Assembly: GCA_020049495.1 (NCBI GenBank)
Contig: JAIFKU010000164.1
Coordinates: forward strand, 1-34,423
From: Accumulibacter sp.
Lineage (GTDB): Bacteria > Pseudomonadota > Gammaproteobacteria > Burkholderiales > Rhodocyclaceae
Direction: 5' to 3'
Length of the DNA stretch: 34,423 bases
The notes under the pieces were generated by a model. That model was not told the origin of the DNA. It was given only the letters and a program-made list of their open reading frames with translations, and made no database searches. How positions within the stretch are numbered: the first letter of the stretch is position 1; each line of letters begins with the position of its first letter. Both the position numbers and the translations under genes were made by a program. Positions 1 to 7,842 of the stretch are shown here, piece by piece.

Positions 1-82
1 CAACAGGTCGGATATACGGTCGCAGTCGCACCCATTTGCCAAATCTCAACTCACTCTTGCAAATAGGGAGGAGTCCATATAC

Positions 83-134
83 GGAATCCAGGGGTTTGAA
101 GTGTCTCTGAATCCCGGCTTTCGCCGGGATGACG
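83..134. repeat. REP-like palindromic repeat in the left-edge intergenic region
   Basis: The 381 bases before the first gene hold no convincing coding sequence. They contain a perfect 8-bp stem (ATCCCGGC/GCCGGGAT, 4-base loop) at 111-130, flanked by a GGAATCCAG half and a GATGACG tail. The same layout recurs at 21003-21123 and 24861-24995, so this belongs to a dispersed REP/BIME-type family. No promoter was assigned here. Confidence 0.7.
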
Positions 135-381
135 TTTGCAAATGAGTCTTGCGCCTAACTGAACCGTATTACCTGTTCCTGAAGGTCTTTATGCGTGTTC
201 CATGGTCATCTATTGCGTGCGGGCGCCGGGACCGGCCCTGCACAACCGATGTCCGCGCGGGAAGCCAATGCCTGAAGCATGGCCTGACAAACAGTCTACC
301 GATGCCTTGATGGAGCGTTATGATGACCGATTCATGCCTGTCCGGATTCGCCGGGCGCGCGCTTTTCAGGAGATCACGATC

Positions 382-621
382 ATGAGCAAGCCGGAAATTG
401 CCAGCAAATCCTCATTTCCCGTAGTCGTCGAAAAAGGCAAGGACTACTGGTGGTGTGCCTGTGGCCGCAGCAAGTCGCAGCCTTTATGCGATGGTTCGCA
501 CAAGGGCACGGAATTTTCACCGACGAAATATACGGCTGAAGAAAACAAGCAGGTTTCTTTCTGTGGCTGCAAGCAGTCGAAAAAAGCACCGTTCTGCGAC
601 GGTACGCACAGATCGCTCTAG
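382..621 (+). CDS. Dual CDGSH iron-sulfur domain protein
   Basis: Small (79 aa) cytosolic protein predicted to bind 2Fe-2S clusters. It carries two CDGSH-type motifs: CACGRSKSQPLCDGSH in the first half and CGCKQSKKAPFCDGTH at the C-terminus. Each has the three Cys and one His that hold such a cluster. The ATG at 382 is chosen because a CAGGAG ribosome-binding site lies about ten bases upstream and conserved sequence begins just after it; a longer reading frame from 202 has no family resemblance in its extension. Proteins of this family are redox-active or cluster-transfer proteins, but the exact role is unknown. It precedes a rubrerythrin, a rubredoxin and a rubredoxin reductase on the same strand, which suggests a part in electron transfer or peroxide defence. 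Confidence 0.9.
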   Translation: MSKPEIASKSSFPVVVEKGKDYWWCACGRSKSQPLCDGSHKGTEFSPTKYTAEENKQVSFCGCKQSKKAPFCDGTHRSL

Positions 622-736
622 CCACCTGCGCGCAGCCCTTCTCAAGGGCTATGGCAGCCTGTCTTGCCGTTGGTACTGCAGGTGTGTCTCTCGACTTCCC
701 TGTCGTATCGAACCATCCTCACCGCGGAGTAAAAAA

Positions 737-1177
737 ATGAGCTCTCCTTTCCACAGCCCGGATTCGCCGACGATTCAGAATCTGCAAGCCGCTTTTGCCG
801 GCGAATCCATGGCCCATATCAAATACCGTTATTTCGCCAGGCTCTGCCGTGAAATGGGTGACGAGGCAACAGCAAAGGCGTTTGAAGCCACGTCCGATCA
901 GGAGGTGATGCATGCTTTTGGTCACCTTGATCTGCTCTTTCCAAAGAGCCAGATGAGCCCGGCCAAGGCGCTGCAATTCGCCATCGACGGCGAGACCCAC
1001 GAATACACCGAGATGTACCCCAAGTTCTACGATGCTGCTGTGACCGAAGCTCAGGCTGCCTCCGAACCGTTCAAGGCCGTTCTGGAAAAAGCCGGCAAGC
1101 GTTTTGCCGCGCTGGCCAAGGTGGAATTGCGTCATGCCGCTCACTACCAGACGGCTCTAGACACCATCAAGGCCTGA
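737..1177 (+). CDS. Rubrerythrin-like diiron protein lacking the rubredoxin domain
   Basis: A 146-aa four-helix-bundle ferritin-like protein of the rubrerythrin family, which reduces hydrogen peroxide at a diiron site. Candidate iron ligands are visible: the Glu in AGESMAH, the Glu and His in SDQEVMHAFGH, the two Glu in DGETHEYTEMY and the Glu and His of KVELRHAAHY. Classical rubrerythrins end in a rubredoxin-like CxxC...CxxC domain. This protein stops at ALDTIKA without one, and a separate rubredoxin gene begins 36 bases downstream. The start at 737 follows a GCGGAG motif. The organisation implies that electrons arrive from the free rubredoxin next door. Peroxidase activity is inferred from the family. 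Confidence 0.88.
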   Translation: MSSPFHSPDSPTIQNLQAAFAGESMAHIKYRYFARLCREMGDEATAKAFEATSDQEVMHAFGHLDLLFPKSQMSPAKALQFAIDGETHEYTEMYPKFYDAAVTEAQAASEPFKAVLEKAGKRFAALAKVELRHAAHYQTALDTIKA

Positions 1178-1213
1178 GCCTTCAGACCAATCCAGGCGAA
1201 ACGGAGAAGACCG

Positions 1214-1378
1214 ATGAAAACTTATCAATGTGTGGTTTGTGGCTGGATTTACGACGAAGCCAAAGGCTGTCCTGAAGAAGGCCTTGCCCCGGGTACCCGC
1301 TGGGAAGACATTCCGGATGACTGGAACTGCCCTAGTTGCGGTGTTGGCAAAGGCGATTTCGAGATGGTCGCCGTTTAG
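1214..1378 (+). CDS. Rubredoxin
   Basis: A 54-aa rubredoxin, an FeS4 one-electron carrier. The two iron-binding knuckles are [13 protein letters not shown] near the N-terminus and [14 protein letters not shown] near the C-terminus, with the usual acidic and aromatic residues ([11 protein letters not shown]) between them. The start ATG follows a GGAGAAG ribosome-binding site. Gene spacing (36 bases after the rubrerythrin, 57 before a reductase) argues for one transcription unit. Inferred role: shuttle electrons from the NADH-dependent reductase at 1436-2587 to the rubrerythrin-like protein. Confidence 0.95.
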   Translation: MKTYQCVVCGWIYDEAKGCPEEGLAPGTRWEDIPDDWNCPSCGVGKGDFEMVAV

Positions 1379-1435
1379 ACGCTGTTTTCCCGACTGGCGT
1401 CGTCAGGCCGCGCCGGCAAGCACAGGAGTCATTCC

Positions 1436-2587
1436 ATGTCCGCCCCCATCGTCATCCTCGGCACAGGACTCGCCGCATACACCCTGGCCAGGGAATGGCG
1501 CAAGCTCGACAGCAGTTCCCCGCTGTTGCTGGTCACCCGCGATGGCGGCGGTTTCTACGCCAAGCCTACGCTCTCCAATGCCCTGGCCAACAACAAGACC
1601 CCGGCGCAGTTGCAGATCAAGAGCGTCGAGCAGATGGCCGCAGAACTCAAGGCCGAAATCCGTACTCACTGTGCAGTCACCGGCATCGACGCGCAGCGCC
1701 GGCAGATCATCCTGGCCAATGACGACCGCTTGGCCTATGACCGCCTGGTCATCGCCTGCGGCGCCGACCCCTTCCGTCCGCCCATGGAAGGCGACGGTGC
1801 GGGCGAGGTGCAATCGATCAATGATCTGGACGATTACAGCCGTTTTCATGCCGGTCTGGAAAACGCAAAGTCGGTGGCGGTCATCGGTGCCGGGCTGATC
1901 GGCTGTGAGTTTGCCAACGATCTGGCGACGCGTCAGATCAATACCAGCCTCATCGACCCCGCGCCCTGGCCGCTGTCCCGGCTGTTGCCGGAAGCCGCCG
2001 GCGAGCAATTTACCGCCGGCTTGCAAGCCACGGGCATCAAATTTTGCCTGGGTACCTCCGTAAAGGGCGTCCACAAGACCGCTGCCGGCTACCGTCTTGA
2101 ACTCGCCGATGGCCGTCAACTGAGCGCCGACCGGATCCTCTCGGCGATCGGCCTGAGGCCACGCACGGCGCTGGCCCAGGCCGCCGGGATCGCTCGCCAG
2201 CGCGGCATCGTTGCCAACCGTCTGCTGGAAACCAGCATTCCCGGCATCTACGCCATGGGGGATTGCGCCGAAATCGCTGGTCTGATCCTGCCCTATGTCC
2301 TACCCATCATGCACCAGGCACGAGCCCTGGCCAGAACACTCGCCGGCACGCCGACGACACTCGGCTACCCGGCCATGCCGGTGGTGGTTAAAACCCCGGC
2401 CTGCCCGACGGTCGTCTGCCCTCCGGCACCGGGCACCGAAGGCACTTGGCAGTGCCTGTCCGTAACCGGGGGCCTGGAAGCCCGCTTCCTTGGCCAGGCT
2501 GGGGATCTGCTGGGGTTTGCTCTGCTCGGCAGCACCACTGTCCAGAGCAAGGCGCTGGCCGCCCAGATCCCGGCGCTGCTGGCCTAG
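1436..2587 (+). CDS. NAD(P)H-dependent rubredoxin reductase (FAD protein)
   Basis: A 383-aa FAD-dependent pyridine nucleotide-disulfide-type oxidoreductase. The FAD-binding Rossmann motif is at the N-terminus (VILGTGLAAYTLAREWRKLD), the NAD(P)H-binding GxGxxG motif is in the middle (VAVIGAGLIGCEFANDLA), and the second FAD signature GIYAMGDCAE is at about residues 270-280. There is no redox-active CxxxxC near the N-terminus, as expected for rubredoxin or ferredoxin reductases rather than disulfide reductases. The rubredoxin directly upstream makes rubredoxin the probable partner. An AGGAG ribosome-binding site precedes the ATG. The gene ends the redox set and is followed by the regulatory region of the liv operon. 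Confidence 0.88.
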   Translation: MSAPIVILGTGLAAYTLAREWRKLDSSSPLLLVTRDGGGFYAKPTLSNALANNKTPAQLQIKSVEQMAAELKAEIRTHCAVTGIDAQRRQIILANDDRLAYDRLVIACGADPFRPPMEGDGAGEVQSINDLDDYSRFHAGLENAKSVAVIGAGLIGCEFANDLATRQINTSLIDPAPWPLSRLLPEAAGEQFTAGLQATGIKFCLGTSVKGVHKTAAGYRLELADGRQLSADRILSAIGLRPRTALAQAAGIARQRGIVANRLLETSIPGIYAMGDCAEIAGLILPYVLPIMHQARALARTLAGTPTTLGYPAMPVVVKTPACPTVVCPPAPGTEGTWQCLSVTGGLEARFLGQAGDLLGFALLGSTTVQSKALAAQIPALLA

Positions 2588-2594
2588 CCATCAA

Positions 2595-2641
2595 TCACCA
2601 GGATGGTGCGCAGCCTCCTGAAAATGCACCAATCGGGTTCG
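2595..2641 (+). promoter_or_regulatory. Two NtrC-like enhancer sites upstream of livK
   Basis: The NtrC consensus is TGCACC-N5-GGTGCA. Site one at 2595-2609 reads TCACC-AGGAT-GGTGC, 9 of 10 core bases. Site two at 2625-2641 reads TGCACC-AATCG-GGTTCG, 10 of 12. They lie about 180 and 150 bases upstream of the predicted start of transcription from the sigma-54 promoter at 2758-2773, a normal enhancer distance. The first begins 8 bases past the reductase stop codon. Binding is inferred, not shown. Confidence 0.55.
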
Positions 2642-2757
2642 GCCTGCATGCTTTTCATCGTTTGCTCATCGCTGGCGGGGATTAGCTTCGGTCTATGAGC
2701 CCAGAAGCCTATGGCAATCTTCAGGGGTCATGAAAATTTCGGCCGTGCCCCCATTTC

Positions 2758-2773
2758 TGGCACGAGTTGTGCA
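2758..2773 (+). promoter_or_regulatory. Sigma-54 (-24/-12) promoter of the liv operon
   Basis: TGGCACGAGTTGTGCA matches the consensus TGGCAC-R-N4-TTGC-W at all defined positions except one T in the -12 box, with the obligatory GG-N10-GC spacing. Predicted transcription start is near 2783, giving a leader of roughly 108 bases before livK. With the NtrC-like sites upstream it points to induction under nitrogen limitation. The rest of this 304-base gap shows no other feature. Confidence 0.7.
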
Positions 2774-2891
2774 TTAATCGCTGCCGTGGCTGTGTTCACG
2801 CCTTTTTTGCATTGACATCATCGTGATAGGCCAGCAAAATTCATTGCTTAATCCGCATCATTCCCTCAACACCGCATTCGGAGGTAACACC

Positions 2892-4205
2892 ATGCAGTTA
2901 TTGCGCATTTCCAGTATGACTCTTGCTATCGCTGCCGCCATGGCCCTGATCGGCTGCGGTCAGAAGGAAGAACCCAAACCCGCCCCCGCCCCGGCACCCG
3001 TTGCTGCCCCGGTGCCGCCACCGAAGCCCGAACTGACGGTACAACTCGGTCACGTGGCCCCGCTCACCGGTCCGCAGGCCCACCTCGGCAAGGACAACGA
3101 GAACGGCGCCAAGATGGCTATTGACGATCTGAATGCCAAAGCACTGGAAATCGGCGGTGCCAAGATCAAGTTCGTGCTCGTCCCGGAAGACGATCAGGCT
3201 GATCCGAAGCAGGGCACCATCGTCGCCCAGAAGTTGGTCGACGCCAAGGTAAACGGCGTTATCGGTCACCTTAACTCCGGAACCACGATCCCGGCCTCCA
3301 AGATCTATTTCGACGCCGGCATCCCGCAGATTTCCGGTTCGGCCACCAATCCTAAGTACACGCAGCAGGGCTTTGCCACCACCTTCCGCGTCATGGCCAA
3401 CGATGTCCAGCAGGGCAAGGTGCTTGGCGAGTACGCGGCCAAGCAGATGGAAGGCAAGAAGATCGCCATCATCGACGACCGCTCTGCCTACGGTCAGGGT
3501 CTGGCCGACGAGTTTGAAAAGGCCGTCGTCGCCGCTGGTGGCAAGGTCGCCGCGCGCGAATTCACCAACGACAAGGCCACCGATTTTGCGGCCATTCTGA
3601 CCAAGATCAAGTCGAAGAAGGTCGATGTCATCTTCTACGGCGGCATGGACGCCCAGGGCGGCCCGATGACCAAGCAGATGAAGTCGCTTGGCCTGAAGGC
3701 GAAATTCCTGACCGGTGACGGCGGCTGTACGCCGGAATACATCAAGCTCGCCGGTGCGGCCAGCGAGGGTCAGTACTGCTCGCTGCCGGGTGTTCCGCTC
3801 GATCAGATGCCCGGCGGCAAGGCCTTCGGCGACGCTTTTACCGCCAAGTACGGCCAGATCCAGCTTTACGCGCCCTACGTTTATGATGCCGTGATGGTCA
3901 TGGTCGATGCCATGAAGCGTGCCAATTCGGTTGAGTCGGCCAAGTTCCTGCCGGAAATCGGCAAGACTGACTATCAGGGCGTCACCGCCAAGGTGCAATT
4001 TGACGACAAGGGCGACCTCAAGGGCGGCTCGATCAGCCTGTATCAGGTCAAGGACGGCAAGTGGGAGTACCGCGAAACCATCGGTGGCGCACCGGTTGAA
4101 GCGGCTCCGGTGGCGGCACCTGCCGCTCCCGCAGCGCCAGCGGCCGCTCCAGCCCCGGCAGCTGCTCCGGCTCCCGCTGCACCTGCCCCGGCAGAGAAGA
4201 AGTAA
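2892..4205 (+). CDS. livK: Branched-chain amino acid ABC transporter, substrate-binding lipoprotein
   Basis: A 437-aa periplasmic binding protein (LivK/LivJ family, type I fold) delivering amino acids to the LivHMGF permease encoded downstream. The N-terminal signal ends in a lipobox (ALIGC, Cys at about residue 22), so it is probably a lipoprotein anchored in the periplasm. A Pro/Ala-rich linker follows, then the ligand domain from about residue 50. The GHLNSGTTIPAS segment corresponds to the leucine-binding loop of the family. The ATG at 2892 is preceded by a strong GGAGG; an upstream in-frame start at 2823 would bury the signal peptide. The C-terminal 40 residues are an unusual Ala/Pro repeat tail ending in EKK. 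The substrate could also be a related amide or amino acid. Confidence 0.93.
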   Translation: MQLLRISSMTLAIAAAMALIGCGQKEEPKPAPAPAPVAAPVPPPKPELTVQLGHVAPLTGPQAHLGKDNENGAKMAIDDLNAKALEIGGAKIKFVLVPEDDQADPKQGTIVAQKLVDAKVNGVIGHLNSGTTIPASKIYFDAGIPQISGSATNPKYTQQGFATTFRVMANDVQQGKVLGEYAAKQMEGKKIAIIDDRSAYGQGLADEFEKAVVAAGGKVAAREFTNDKATDFAAILTKIKSKKVDVIFYGGMDAQGGPMTKQMKSLGLKAKFLTGDGGCTPEYIKLAGAASEGQYCSLPGVPLDQMPGGKAFGDAFTAKYGQIQLYAPYVYDAVMVMVDAMKRANSVESAKFLPEIGKTDYQGVTAKVQFDDKGDLKGGSISLYQVKDGKWEYRETIGGAPVEAAPVAAPAAPAAPAAAPAPAAAPAPAAPAPAEKK

Positions 4206-4221
4206 ACACAGCAAGCCTCTG

Positions 4222-4251
4222 GACAAACGGCACCTGAGGGTGCCGTTTGTC
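4222..4251 (+). terminator. Perfect 12-bp hairpin between livK and livH
   Basis: GACAAACGGCAC at 4222-4233 and its exact reverse complement at 4240-4251 enclose a 6-base loop. No clean T-run follows (TGTTCCGATTTT), so it may act as a partial terminator or an RNA-stabilising 3' end. This would raise the binding protein above the permease, a common arrangement in such operons. Confidence 0.65.
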
Positions 4252-4303
4252 TGTTCCGATTTTATCCGCTTCATTCCAGACGCATTTCAGGCACCCTCTA
4301 CCG

Positions 4304-5227
4304 ATGGATATTTTCATCCAGCAAATCATCAACGGTCTGGTACTTGGCAGCATCTATGCGCTTGTCGCGCTGGGCTACACGATGGTTTACGGCATCATGG
4401 GGCTGATCAACTTTGCCCACGGCGAAGTCGTCATGATCGGGGCCATGGTTGCCCTGATGGTGATCAAGCTGCTGGTGAACAGTGGTTTGCCCGTGTTCAT
4501 CATCATCCTGATCGCCCTCGCGGCGGCGGTGGCCGTCTGCATGGCCGTCGGCTACAGCATCGAGCGCATCGCCTACCGCCCCTTGCGGCGAGCGCCCAAA
4601 CTGGCCCCGCTGATTACCGCCATCGGTGTCTCGATCATCCTGCAGAACCTCGCCATGCTGGTCTGGGGGCGCAACTATCATGCTTTCCCACCGATCCTGC
4701 CGACCTCCGAGCATGATATTTTCGGCGCCACCATCACCAGCCTGCAGGTGGCCATTGTGCTCATCGCAGCCCTGATGATGACCGGCCTGATCATTCTCAT
4801 CCATCGTACCCGTCTCGGCCGCGCCATGCGCGCCACCTCCGAGAACCCGCCGATTGCCCAGCTGATGGGCGTGAACATCAACCAGATCATTTCGTTCACC
4901 TTCGTCATCGGTTCGGCGCTGGCCGCCGTGGCTGGCCTGATGGTCAGCGCCAATTACTCGATTGCCCACTACTACATGGGCTTCATGCTCGGATTGAAAG
5001 CCTTTACCGCGGCCGTTCTCGGCGGCATCGGCAATATCGCCGGCGCGGTCCTCGGCGGCATCCTGCTCGGCCTCATCGAATCGCTCGGCGCCGGCTATAT
5101 CGGCGACCTGACCGGCGGCTTCCTCGGCAGCCACTATCAGGACATCTTCGCCTTTTTCGTACTGATTGGCGTATTGATCTTCCGCCCCTCGGGGCTGATC
5201 GGCGAAAAAGTCTCGGAGCGTGCATGA
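4304..5227 (+). CDS. livH: Branched-chain amino acid ABC transporter, permease LivH
   Basis: A 307-aa inner-membrane permease with about eight hydrophobic segments. It opens with the family sequence QQIINGLVLGSIYALVALGY and contains the conserved NFAHGE motif. The segment GRAMRATSENPPIAQLMGVN is the cytoplasmic loop expected to contact the ATPases. The ATG at 4304 gives the canonical N-terminus; the longer frame from 4247 would run through the hairpin. The stop codon overlaps the livM start by four bases (ATGA), so translation is probably coupled. It forms the membrane channel with LivM. Confidence 0.93.
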   Translation: MDIFIQQIINGLVLGSIYALVALGYTMVYGIMGLINFAHGEVVMIGAMVALMVIKLLVNSGLPVFIIILIALAAAVAVCMAVGYSIERIAYRPLRRAPKLAPLITAIGVSIILQNLAMLVWGRNYHAFPPILPTSEHDIFGATITSLQVAIVLIAALMMTGLIILIHRTRLGRAMRATSENPPIAQLMGVNINQIISFTFVIGSALAAVAGLMVSANYSIAHYYMGFMLGLKAFTAAVLGGIGNIAGAVLGGILLGLIESLGAGYIGDLTGGFLGSHYQDIFAFFVLIGVLIFRPSGLIGEKVSERA

Positions 5228-6345
5228 TGGGTTTCCTTGCTTCGTTCGAGGCCCTGCGTCATGACAAGCGCGCGGCCATTGCGGCCATTGCGGCTACTGT
5301 GGCCATGGGCATAGTGCTGGCTGTCTTTCCCTTCATCGTCGGCAGCGCTCTCGGCAACTCCTGGCTGCGCATCGTCGATTTCGCCATGCTCTATATCATG
5401 CTGGCGCTCGGTCTCAATATAGTGGTCGGTTTCGCCGGCCTGCTCGACATGGGCTATATCGCCTTTTATGCCGTCGGCGCCTATCTCTACGCGCTGCTGG
5501 CCAGCCCGCATTTCGGACTGCATCTGCCGGTCTGGCTGATCATTCCGGCCGGGGCCGTGCTCGCCGGAATTTTCGGGGCGCTGCTCGGCGCGCCGACACT
5601 GCGTCTGCGTGGCGACTATCTGGCCATCGTCACGCTCGGTTTCGGCGAAATCGTGCGCATTTTCCTGAATAACCTCAATGCCCCGGTGAACATCACCAAC
5701 GGTCCCCAGGGCATTTCCGGAATCGATCCGATTCACCTCGGCGGCATCACGCTGGCCAAGCCGATCAGTGTTCTCGGCTTCACGATTCCCTCGCTGCACG
5801 CGTACTACTATCTTTTTCTCGTTCTTGCCCTGGGCATTGTTTTTGTCACCATCCGGCTGGAAAACTCGCGCATCGGCCGCGCCTGGGTGGCCATCCGCGA
5901 GGATGAGATCGCCGCCAAGTCCTGTGGTATCAACACGCGCAACATCAAACTGCTGGCCTTCACCATGGGCGCCAGTTTCGGTGGTGTCGCCGGCGGCCTG
6001 TTTGCCGGCTTCCAGGGTTTTGTCAGCCCGGAATCCTTCAACCTGATGGAATCGGTCATGGTGCTGTGCATGGTCGTCCTTGGCGGCATGGGCAATATCC
6101 CCGGTGTCATTCTCGGCGGCATTCTGCTGACCGTGCTCCCGGAAGTCTTCCGCCACGGCGCGGGCCCGGTGCAGATGGCTCTCTTCGGCAAGATCCTGCT
6201 CGATCCGGAAGCCCTGCGCATGCTGCTCTTCGGCCTGGCGCTGGTGGTCGTCATGCTCTACCGACCGGCCGGCCTGTGGCCATCGACGACCCGGCGACGC
6301 GAGTTCAAGGGCGAATCAACCGACGTGCTGAAGGAGGGCGAATGA
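5224..6345 (+). CDS. livM: Branched-chain amino acid ABC transporter, permease LivM
   Basis: A 373-aa integral membrane protein of the LivM family. Conserved blocks include LALGLNIVVGFAGLLDMGYIAFYAVGAY (positions about 56-83, split here only for orientation), LRLRGDYLAIVTLGFGEIVR and GRAWVAIREDEIAAKSCGIN, the coupling loop to the ATPases. ATG 5224 overlaps the livH stop; the next codon is also ATG, so the true start could be three bases later. The C-terminus reaches the livG start with an ATGA overlap. Confidence 0.92.
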   Translation: MMGFLASFEALRHDKRAAIAAIAATVAMGIVLAVFPFIVGSALGNSWLRIVDFAMLYIMLALGLNIVVGFAGLLDMGYIAFYAVGAYLYALLASPHFGLHLPVWLIIPAGAVLAGIFGALLGAPTLRLRGDYLAIVTLGFGEIVRIFLNNLNAPVNITNGPQGISGIDPIHLGGITLAKPISVLGFTIPSLHAYYYLFLVLALGIVFVTIRLENSRIGRAWVAIREDEIAAKSCGINTRNIKLLAFTMGASFGGVAGGLFAGFQGFVSPESFNLMESVMVLCMVVLGGMGNIPGVILGGILLTVLPEVFRHGAGPVQMALFGKILLDPEALRMLLFGLALVVVMLYRPAGLWPSTTRRREFKGESTDVLKEGE

Positions 6346-7112
6346 GCAGCGTACTTCTCGACGCCCGCGCCATTGCCAAGCATTTTGGCGGGGTCAAGGC
6401 ATTGCACGATGTCTCGTTGTCGATCAATCAGGGTGAAATTTATGGTCTGATCGGCCCGAACGGCGCCGGCAAGACGACCTTTTTCAACGTGCTGACCGGC
6501 CTCTACCACCCCGATGGCGGCGAACTGATTTTTGCCGGCGAAAAATTGCCGGCCAGCGCACCGCACAAGGTGGCCAAGCGCGGCATCGCGCGGACTTTCC
6601 AGAACATCCGGCTGTTCGCCAACATGTCGGCGATGGAAAACGTCATGGTCGGATGTCATGTCCGTACCCATGCCGGCGTCTTCGGCGCTGTTGTGCACGA
6701 CCGCCGCACCACGGCGGAAGAAGTCGCCATCCGCCGTCGCGCCGAGGAACTACTGCATTACGTGAATATCGCCGACCGTGCCGATGATCTGGCCCGGCAT
6801 CTCTCTTACGGCGACCAGCGCCGCCTCGAAATCGCCCGCGCGCTGGCCACCGATCCGAAGTTGCTGGCCCTCGACGAACCTGCTGCTGGCATGAACGGCA
6901 CCGAGACCGAAGCCTTGCGTGAATTGATCGAAGGCATCCGCAAGGATGGCATTACCGTGCTGCTCATCGAACACGACGTCAAGCTAGTGATGGGTCTGTG
7001 CGACCGCGTTGCCGTTCTCGACTACGGCGAAAAAATATGCGAAGACGTGCCTGCGGTCGTGCAGAAAGACCCCAAGGTCATCGAAGCCTATCTGGGAGGC
7101 AGCCTTGCTTGA
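6342..7112 (+). CDS. livG: Branched-chain amino acid ABC transporter, ATPase LivG
   Basis: A 256-aa ABC ATPase. Walker A is GPNGAGKTT at residues 38-46, the signature is LSYGDQRRLEIARAL at about 154-168, Walker B is LLALDEP at about 174-180, and the H-loop is IEHDVKLVMGLCD. The C-terminal VIEAYLGG is typical of the LivG/LivF pair. The start at 6342 is supported by AAGGAGGG just upstream and the four-base overlap with livM; in-frame sequence upstream to 6066 is not family-like. The signature is YGDQR rather than SGGQQ, as is usual for LivG. Confidence 0.94.
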   Translation: MSSVLLDARAIAKHFGGVKALHDVSLSINQGEIYGLIGPNGAGKTTFFNVLTGLYHPDGGELIFAGEKLPASAPHKVAKRGIARTFQNIRLFANMSAMENVMVGCHVRTHAGVFGAVVHDRRTTAEEVAIRRRAEELLHYVNIADRADDLARHLSYGDQRRLEIARALATDPKLLALDEPAAGMNGTETEALRELIEGIRKDGITVLLIEHDVKLVMGLCDRVAVLDYGEKICEDVPAVVQKDPKVIEAYLGGSLA

Positions 7113-7809
7113 GGTAACCGGACTACGCGTCGCTTACGGCGGCATCCAGGCGGTGCGCGGCATCACCTTCCACGTCAATCAGGGTGAAATGGTCGCGCTG
7201 ATCGGAGCCAACGGCGCGGGCAAGACAAGCACGCTCAAAGCCTTGGCACGACTACTCAATGCCGCGGGCGGCAGCGTGCGCTATTGCGGCAAGGAAATTT
7301 CCCGGCTGGAGCCACACCAACTGATATCGGAAGGCATCGCCCTGGTGCCGGAAGGACGTGGCGTGTTCCCGCGCATGAGCATCGTCGAGAACCTGCTGAT
7401 GGGCGCGTACAGTCGCCACGACAAGGACGGAATCGCCGCCGACAGCGCACACGTTTTCTCGCTCTTCCCGCGACTCAAGGAACGCTCGCAGCAACTGGCC
7501 GGAACCCTGTCCGGCGGCGAGCAACAGATGCTGGCCATCGGACGTGCGCTGATGAGCCGTCCGAAACTGCTGCTGCTCGACGAGCCGTCAATGGGTCTGG
7601 CGCCGCTCATGGTGCAAAAGATTTTCGAGGTGATCCGCACCGTGGCCGACGAAGGCATGACCGTTCTGCTCGTCGAGCAGAACGCCAAGCTGGCGCTGGA
7701 AGTCAGCCAGCGCGGCTACGTCATGGAGAGCGGCGAGATCACGCTGACCGACGAAGCCGCGAAACTGCTCGCCAATCCCAAGGTGCGCGAAGCCTATCTG
7801 GGCGAGTAG
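7105..7809 (+). CDS. livF: Branched-chain amino acid ABC transporter, ATPase LivF
   Basis: A 234-aa ABC ATPase. Walker A is GANGAGKTS near residue 38, the signature is LSGGEQQMLAIGRAL, Walker B is LLLLDEPSMGLAP, and the switch region is LLVEQNAKLAL. A TTG start at 7105 is chosen: GGGAGG lies about six bases upstream, and it gives LEVTGLRVAYGG, the standard LivF N-terminus. The in-frame ATG at 7009 lies deep inside livG. The gene overlaps the livG end by eight bases. It closes the operon; no clear terminator is visible before the convergent nudC. Confidence 0.92.
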   Translation: MLEVTGLRVAYGGIQAVRGITFHVNQGEMVALIGANGAGKTSTLKALARLLNAAGGSVRYCGKEISRLEPHQLISEGIALVPEGRGVFPRMSIVENLLMGAYSRHDKDGIAADSAHVFSLFPRLKERSQQLAGTLSGGEQQMLAIGRALMSRPKLLLLDEPSMGLAPLMVQKIFEVIRTVADEGMTVLLVEQNAKLALEVSQRGYVMESGEITLTDEAAKLLANPKVREAYLGE

Positions 7810-7842
7810 GGAAGGGGCGTCAGGTCGAATACAGACCGCGCC

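Noticed and set aside
2898-4274. 458-codon minus-strand frame opposite livK
   Set aside because: It is the mirror of a well-supported binding-protein gene in GC-rich DNA and shows low-complexity Arg/Gly/Leu sequence only.
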